Shown: positions 57,032-64,000 of the stretch, piece after piece | Position numbering within the stretch: position 1 is the first letter of the stretch | Layout of the letters: every line of letters begins with the position of its first letter | Origin: Cycas panzhihuaensis | Taxonomy: Eukaryota > Cycadophyta | Direction of reading: 5' to 3' | Length of the DNA: 64,000 nucleotides | Assembly (NCBI GenBank): GCA_023213395.1 | Contig: CM041465.1 | Location: 238,149,741-238,213,740 of the forward strand | Program-made: the position numbers and the translations under genes | The notes under the pieces: generated by a model | What the model was told of the DNA's origin: nothing | The model's input: the letters and a program-made list of their open reading frames with translations, nothing else | Database searches by the model: none

Positions 57032-59804
57032 TGTTTCCCAGCTACTAAGAATGGATACAGACAAGTCAACTCAGGTAAGTTCAGGTATGCTTCTCTCTTT
57101 TCACTTACACTTTTTCATTGAAAAGGTTGGTAGAAGTGTTGCCTCATTGTATGAAAGCCTGCTTCATTTGCGTGATTACTTTGCATTTATTGCCTATCCA
57201 TGCTGCTTATTGTATTGTGAGCCTATGACGACCCAGCGGGACCTATCTTTCCACAAGGTAGGCATTCCCATAGCACTATGTGACCTTCTTCATTGTCTCC
57301 ACGCTACCTTAGTTCCTTTTTTTGGTTCGTATGATCCGTTCATGCCCCAACCTTGAGCACTTAGCACCTCGTTCTGGGATCTTTGCTCATTAATGTTTAC
57401 TTGCCTCTATCCAAGTGCTTTTTGGACTATCTTAGATACCTATACGGGAGGGCTAGCCCCTCCTAGGCCTGTCAAATCATCTCCCAAAGCTTCTAGAGCC
57501 CGTAAATCGGCATTACGGCTACGGTCTGCACCAGAACTTAGTGGTACCGCGAAGTTTACCACGGTACCATGAAGTTTACCACGGTACCACAAAGTTTACC
57601 ATGGTGCGACTATCATAAATTACTTTTTAAAATTGCCATGGTAATTCTTGCTTTTTCTACAAAATTGCCACATGTCCTCACATCCACCTCAGCCCTATTT
57701 GCACTATATTCATTCACTTAGGGCTGGGATGGGTATAAGTATTCAAACCCTCATCATTTTGAGGGTCTCTTAGGTCATCTTTTACTCTCAAGATAACTAT
57801 TTTTCTACTGCAACTTCTGCTCTCCTGCTCCCTCTGCCACAGGTGTTTCTGTAGGCCTGCATTTCCTACAACCTCAAGTAAGGACTCATTTGTAACTCTT
57901 TTCTTCCATGGTAGGAAGCCTCTTTCCAGGTTTCATCAAGCATTTTTGGTGCTGATTCTTCTACAACTTGTCTAGCAGTGCTCCTTTCAGCTGTCCATTG
58001 GATTTACCTCTTACAAACCCTTGCAGGGGCCCTTCTTCTTACTGTTAGTAGGCCTAGATCTATTATACATCTGCCTAGTAGGTCTTACTAACTCTTTTCT
58101 TTCATTTTTTAGTGAGTTACTCCCTGTTTGGACCCATTTCTTATTTTATTTACCCATTTCTTTCAGTTTTCACTGTTGAAAAGTTGTCTTTCCATAGTAT
58201 TTGATTTGTTGCTTCTTGGCTCCACCTTTCCTCCACTTATTTTCTTCAAGAGAATAATGAGAGAAGAGTCCTAAGGTTGGGTGAAGAGAGTAAGGTAGGG
58301 AAGCCCCCCTTTCAATCCTTCTCTCTAAGGGTAATCCCTTCCCACCTTCTCTTCTCTCATTCCATGTTCTTCTTGAGATTATTAGGAGAGATTGAGCCCT
58401 AGGCTAGCACTGGATTATCAGTGTATGGAACCACTTGTTGCACTAATTCTAGGCCTACTCGCCTCTTGTTTGGATCCCCATAGAGTCCCCCATGTTGTTG
58501 GGTACCCCTTATTCTCATTAGCAAGGGTTAGGGCATCAGATTGCTGCCCATAGAAACTCTATGTCTTGCTTACTTTCCAACACCTTGTTGCACTTTCCTT
58601 GGCATCTCTTGCCTGCCCTTAGTGACTTTTACCCACTACCTTACTGTGTTTATGAGTCGTGTGTAGATTTCAGTGGAGGGTTAGCCATCCTAAGGCTTCC
58701 TTTGTGCCATTTTGCTTGATGTCTAACCTTGTTTGAGAGATGGTTTTTAGAGTTTGTTGCAACAATTATCTTTCTCTAACATTCTAATGTTAATAGTACT
58801 TATATATACTTGCATATACATAGATTGTCTCTTGCAGCCCCTTCTTGGAAGGGATAGGTTTATGCATGTGCAGGTTGCCATGGTGCTCATGCAAAGGTGT
58901 GAAGCGCTCAGATCTGGGTAAGGTTCTTTGTTTTGCTCTTTGCTTTCATTCATTTCCTTTCGCTTTCCTTTTACAGGGGAAGGTAAGGAATCCCCTCCAT
59001 CATCTGTGGGCTTGGTGAGGATGTATGTGGCATGTGGGTGAGGCCTTCCATTAACTGCTACACCTCCCGGGTATGTACTTCTCTCTTTTGACCCCACTTT
59101 CCTTTTCACACTTTTAGTTGAGCTCTATACATTAGTTAAATAGGTCACACATAAAAGAGAAAAGGAAAATAACATCTTTTACCCATATTTGTACATTTAC
59201 ACATCACGAACCACATCCACATAGGAAAAGGACCTATAGGAGATTTCCCTTTTCCTTTTCCTTGGCTTGCAAACCTTTCCCTTGCCCTTTTGGCTCACTT
59301 CTGCTTGATTTTGTTTGCTTGCACATGTGATACCATTCCCATTTCCTTTGATTGTTCTTTTTTCGAATCATCAAGGGAGATTTTGGGTTGGTTGTTCGTT
59401 CCCACTCCCTTCTCCTCTTCTTGGCTCTATTTGCTTAGTCAAATAACCAAGAAGATCCTACCCACATCATAGGTTATCGCCTACCTTATTCCTGCTTGTT
59501 TCCCTCTATGATAGGGAAACCCTTGAGGATTCCTTTCCTCCCCTTCCGGCCACCCAAGTATAGGAGGACTTTCCTCCTAAGTTTATCCAAGCTACCTCTC
59601 TCACTTTTCCTCTTTCTCTTTGGGATAGGGAACAACTCTTAGGTAGTTGGGTATCATCTGCAGGTCCCGAACTCATGCTCTGACACATGGGGCACCCTAC
59701 GTGGTACTCGCTTTACTTGTAGGTTTTCATCCGCACCCTCGATACCGCTATCGATCATCATTATTCATATGTAACTAGGTGATTATCCCATAGACGTGCA
59801 TCTA
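57032..59804 (+). repeat. Element C 3' LTR
   Basis: 2,773 bp from TGTTTCCCAGCTACTAAG to GACGTGCATCTA. Parallel to A's LTR, including GGGGAAGGTAAGG near 58976 and CCGGCCACCCAAG near 59548. The likely TATA is GTATAAGTA at 57732-57741. Confidence 0.85.
57543..57602 (+). repeat. Three 20-bp direct repeats in the C LTR
   Basis: GGTACCGCGAAGTTTACCAC, GGTACCATGAAGTTTACCAC and GGTACCACAAAGTTTACCAT lie head to tail, about 130 bases upstream of the TATA-like box. Related motifs occur in all other LTRs here and in antisense intron 1. Confidence 0.85.
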
Positions 59805-62292
59805 GTTGGGTGTGTAGAGTGTGTGATAAGGGAGTGTTATATGTTTTTATAAAGGAAAAAGAAAACAAACACACAACACACTCCCTCTCTCTCTTTTTCA
59901 TTTTATGAAGCAAGAGATAACCAAAATGCATCATGCAAGTCTAAGCATGTACTCTAAAATGATGTAAGCCTAAAAGGGCATTTATGTTGAGGAAAAAGGG
60001 GAAATAGAGTATAATTGTTATGACATGCTCTTTCCTATGAAGTCATATATGCAACATACACATGTACAAAAGCTAGGTGGTTTCCTTTTTTTCTTTTTGT
60101 GTTTTAATATTGCAAGGACATACACTCTAACAATGATAAAGGGGGAAAGGGGCATATTAAAAGAGGAGGTATGTACCTAGAAAATAGCTCGACTAAAGGA
60201 GGAATCCTGCTTGTGCTCCATGTACGATCCCTAGTCTTTGCTCGTCGTATGACCATTACCAAAGTCGATGAGGCCTTCCTTACCTTCCCCATATAAAAAA
60301 GAAGCAAAAGGATGAAGTAAAAGAAAACGACTGCTATGCGAGAAAAGAAAGAAAATAAATGACAACAAAGGGGCAAGACTTACCTAGATTAAAGCATTCA
60401 TTTCCACCACATGTATTGCTACCAATCCTACAACCATAAAGGTTTTTCCCTTCTGAGAAGGGGCTACTAAGATACAAGCTAATATACATGCAATGATATA
60501 AAATAAATGCTGGAGTTTTATGTCTTAAGTTAGTTAATCTACTACTCAACCCAACTTTGCACTCTCTTAAAGAAGAAACACAATGTACGCCAAGCAAGAA
60601 AAAGAGGTTAGCCTCAGGATGACCAACCCTCCCACAAGTGGACCTCCACATAGCCTTGGGATGTAAAGTACATCATTTTTATGGTAGCTTATAGGTAGCA
60701 AGTAAGAAAAGGAGTGAATATTATGTGGTTTGGAAGAGTTGCTTGTGCAACGAAGATGTTATTGACAGCGAATTGCCACACCAACCTTGATAAGGGTCCA
60801 GATGGATGTTGAATGATGTTTGGAGCTTAAGAGGTGCCCAAAAGAAGAGCGTGCAGACCTAGAACTAGCACAATAAGGGTTGTGTACACTGATATCTAGC
60901 ATAGGCTTGGTCCCACAAACTCCTAGTTTACCCAAGAGAAGCACGTGCGTAAGAGAGGAAGGATGAGAAGGGGTTTGCCCTTGAGGAGTAGAGCAAAAGG
61001 GATGGATCCTGCCTTAGCTCCCTTCACCCAATCCTTGTGGACCCTCTCCCATAGCTTCCTTAAGAGAAACCAGCGGAGAATGGGAGAGATCTTGAGGTAA
61101 CAAAGCAAAAAAATGGGAAAACACTCTATTTTCACAGCAGAAAACACAAGAAATAGAGAATGGTATACCAATAGATAAGCTTTAATGGAATAAATTTGTT
61201 CTAAAACATGAAACAAGAGTAAGAGGTACCTGCTGGGCTATATTAGGGGTGGATCTACCCCTATAAACAATGGAAGAAGGTAGATTTTGCAAGGTTCATA
61301 AGGTACCTCACAAGGTAGTATTGCTGGAGGAACTTGCTTGATGAGAGCTAAGGAGTGAGTATGGAGATCTCGCTTGAAGATGCTAGATGAGGAGTCCTCT
61401 GCCACATACCAGAGCTACTACAGGTAGATCCCAGGTTGGGGTGGTAGAAACTTTAACGTTGCAGGTGTACTTGTGAGAAGAAGGGAAGCGAGAGTAGAAT
61501 AGTAGTAGGAGAAATGTTGTTGGAGAGTCAAGAGAAAAATAAAATAAGGATAATTTCAGGATATATAACCATCCTAACCCTAATCAAGTGATTAGGGTTT
61601 GATTAGGGCTGATATGTCAACTAATCCACATGGAAATTCTGCAAAAAGAGTGAGAATTACCATGACGGATTAATAAAATAGTGTGAAACAGTCGCACCAT
61701 GGTAAACTTTACAGTACCGCAGTAAACTTCATGGTACCGCTAAGTTTACAATGGTGCGAGACCAGAATGCCAAAACAACAATGGTAAGGGTCTTGGGAGC
61801 CCTACATGAAAATGTGCTAGGTTTAAGAGGGGTTGGCCCTCCTGTCTAGGTGGCTGGGGATAGTCCAGGTAACATATGGGCTAGATCAAATAGGACATCA
61901 AGAGTTGGAATTCCCAGAAATTCTATGAAAGGATGCAAGATAGTAACAACTCTTAGTGAAGTATCAAGAGTTACGATAGGTGACCAGGGTGTGAGCGGAT
62001 CATATGAGTTGGGTGAGGCTTGAGGTGATGTGGACGTGGCGCAGAGGGTTGTAGAGTACCATGAGGATGTCAGCCTCGCAAAGAGGTAGGTCCTGCAGGT
62101 CGTCATAGGCTAGGGACATGCAAAGTGCTCAAGCATAAATGTATAATCAATCATATAGATGAGCCAATCAATCATGCAATCTAACCAATACTTCAATCTA
62201 CAATCTCAGGAGTAGCTGAGATAGGAGAGAGAAGCATACCTATGCTTACCTGAGTCGATCTATCCACACCCATTCTTGGTAGCTGAGAAACA
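59805..62292 (-). repeat. LTR of element G, cut by element C
   Basis: On the minus strand it starts at 62292 (TGTTTCTCAGCTACCAAG) and follows the C LTR order: GGTACC/AAGTTTA motifs at 61690-61762, a TATATATCC box near 61560, the TGTGGAGGTCCACTTG region near 60650 and GGGGAAGGTAAGG near 60283. It breaks off at 59805 against C's LTR end. So C appears to have landed within G's LTR, about 360 bases of it lying elsewhere. With C's LTR it forms a diverged inverted repeat with arms of about 2.5 kb. Confidence 0.75.
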
Positions 62293-63235
62293 GTATCATA
62301 GTAATGTTGTATCCAAACCACTATGGTGAGGTGAAGATACTGCTTCAAGCCTATTGAGCCTATGACATGAGCCATTTATGAAGAAGTTTTTAATGATCCA
62401 CTATATTCATATGCTAGTGACATGCACAAGTGATTACATGGTAGATGAAGCTGGTCTAGCTACATACATGATATATACTAATGAATCAGATGCTATCTAT
62501 TATGTTAGAAAGTAGACTTCAACAAAATCATAATGAGTGGTCACACGACCTACTTTGGACAATAGAAGATAGAGAAAATTTAGGGTAAAGTTGATAAAAA
62601 GGCTCTGAACTTCATTTTGAATATATTTTATATCATTTTTTAGAAAAATTTTAATCAATTCCAATGTTTCTTATGGCTCTAAATATGATGGTAAACTTAT
62701 TTTTGAGGAATGGTGGATGATTGTTATAGTTTAGTTTAAAATCAAGCATTTTGAGACCCATTTAGGTATTTTGAGACCCATTTTAGTTAGAAAAATTTAT
62801 TAAGTAAGAAATACTTGATGGAGTTATTATATGAGACATCCTTGATATGTTGGTCTTTGATTGCCCCCTTCACAACATCATATTTGGTTTAGCAGATGAC
62901 AAAAATCCCTAATCAAACATATAGATCACCTAGATATTAAAGCAATTTTTGTTATTTAGTTAGATGTTGAGTACAATTACCTTGTTATAATTAACTTACC
63001 ATGGATAAGTAGTTCGACATAGTCCTAGAGTTGATTATTCAAGATGATCTAACTGATGAAACTTTATCGGTCCTAAAAGTAATTTGGAAAGATGATGAAC
63101 CATGTACTTGAAGCAATTTTCTAGTGAGCTCATAATTATAGTGCTTGGTGGAATCACACCTTTGGGGGAGGGGGTGGTACTACATTTAAATGAGATCAAG
63201 CCAAACAACTAATGGTTTTAGGTGGCTATGGACCT
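62293..63235. other. Unassigned AT-rich stretch
   Basis: No long ORF. A short plus-strand trace, LDVEYNYLVI then LPWI near 62956-63010, resembles the protease end VDVEYNLLLGRPWL and may be a worn retrotransposon remnant. GTATC at 62293-62297 is G's expected target duplication. Nothing else is recognised. Confidence 0.35.
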
Positions 63236-64000
63236 ATGATGACAAGTAAAGGAAATCACCCACAAAGGGCATCCATGCATTGGAATATAGGTTCGGGACC
63301 CACAAATGGTGTACAAACTCCTTTGAGACAACTCTTTCTTGATTTAGAGTGGTGGATAGAGAAAGGATCTCCTTGGTTTCTCGAGTAACCTCAAAAGAGG
63401 CCCTCCCGTCCTTGGATGGCCAAAGGATGGAGGAAAGAGGTGAGGGAATGGATCCTCGTGTGAAGGGGTTATGAAAGGGATGATCCTTAATAAGAAAAAG
63501 GAAGAACACACATGTAAGCCTAAGGCAACTTGCAATGTCAGTGGTCAAGATGATGGCTAGTTTCATAAGCTAGACATTGACCTAAAGACAAAACCATAAA
63601 AGTCTAGCCTACATAAATAAGAAAGATAAAGTAAATGACCTTGGGAGAGGGGCTCTTAAGGTGCCAAACCTAAGGAAGATCTTAGGAGTAGTGAGTCAAT
63701 AAAAAGGGTTGCCTTTGTATTTATCTTTGTTTAGTACACAGTAAAGAAATATAAGGGGAGAGTATGATATATATGGCAATGTTGTGTCCTTATATTTAAA
63801 AGAAACTACTTTTTTTAAGGAAAAAAAGTTATGTAAATCTCTCTCTCTCGTTTACTTATGCATGCAATCTCACTCTCTTGTCCTTTTAAATGCAAGAAAG
63901 GGAGATTAAGAGATCGCTATGTGATACACAGCTCATGCAAAGAGTGTAAAGTTACTAAGTGATGATGAAACAAAATGGGAGGGGCACACACATGTAAGTA
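63236..64000 (-). repeat. LTR fragment H (U5 side), minus strand
   Basis: Its reverse complement aligns with the 3' part of the C LTR (59480-59740): GGTTCGGGACCC, the PuPy tract around 63315-63345 and the GGCCATCCAAGG tract near 63413. The LTR end itself is not seen and the start lies beyond 64000. Confidence 0.68.

Larger units (their letters stand above)
47704..59804 (+). mobile_element. Element C: Tat-like element, 5' part outside the window
   Basis: C starts in mid-gag at 47704 (matching A near 4275) and runs through protease, RT, RNase H, integrase, stem-loop, antisense gene, second RNase H and a full 3' LTR. Its gag start and 5' LTR are not to the right; the nesting model places them left of base 1. 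Flank GTTGG at 59805-59809 is the expected duplication. Confidence 0.83.

Noticed and set aside
1-64000. CRISPR arrays, operons, rRNA and tRNA genes
   Set aside because: No regular spaced repeats, no bacterial gene layout, and no cloverleaf or rRNA core seen. The window is plant repeat DNA.

Overview
The window looks like a repeat-dense piece of a large plant nuclear genome. I see no host gene, rRNA, tRNA or CRISPR array. Almost everything is Ty3/gypsy LTR retrotransposon, mostly copies of one Tat-like lineage: 2.5-2.8 kb LTRs starting TGTTTCCC, a single-frame gag-PR-RT-RH-INT, then a long 3' region. One unrelated Ty3 element with 1,052 bp LTRs is also present. Species cannot be told from the sequence. 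Lettered names (A-H) are mine.

Layout. The elements are nested like Russian dolls. C (+, 47704-59804) carries an LTR fragment of minus-strand element F (47236-47703) inside its gag. A (+, 1-47235) sits in F's LTR. D (-, 7895-38760) sits in A's integrase, with AGGTC duplicated at 7890-7894 and 38761-38765. B (+, 9568-19546) sits in D's 3' LTR, with AGCAC duplicated at 9563-9567 and 19547-19551. E (+, 23844-30580) sits in the 3' region of D, with CATAG duplicated at 23839-23843 and 30581-30585. C in turn appears to sit in a minus-strand LTR, G (59805-62292). Another minus-strand LTR piece, H, fills 63236-64000. The missing left parts of A, F and C should lie upstream of base 1.

How the genes work together. 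In A, C and D one long frame codes gag with a CX2HX4HX4C knuckle, a DNGSS protease, RT with an FMDD box, RNase H and integrase. An in-frame TAA sits at the same place after the protease in all three copies. Past integrase comes a conserved stem-loop. Then comes a three-exon gene on the OPPOSITE strand coding a plant-mobile-domain-like protein with an acidic, GPSG-repeat middle and a coiled-coil-like C-terminus. It has its own TATA box, two introns, and exon phases that match in all three copies. After it, on the sense strand, is a separate archaeal-type RNase H ORF, then the polypurine tract and 3' LTR. B has lost RT-RH-INT, the antisense gene and the RNase H, and keeps only gag-protease and LTRs, so it is a non-autonomous derivative; it carries four tandem copies of the stem-loop unit.

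All coding copies are broken, mostly by stop codons in A, C and D (many of CAG to TAG or CGA to TGA type) and by small indels in B. The antisense spliced gene, its shared sequence motifs with the LTR, and the conserved internal stop are the parts most worth following up.
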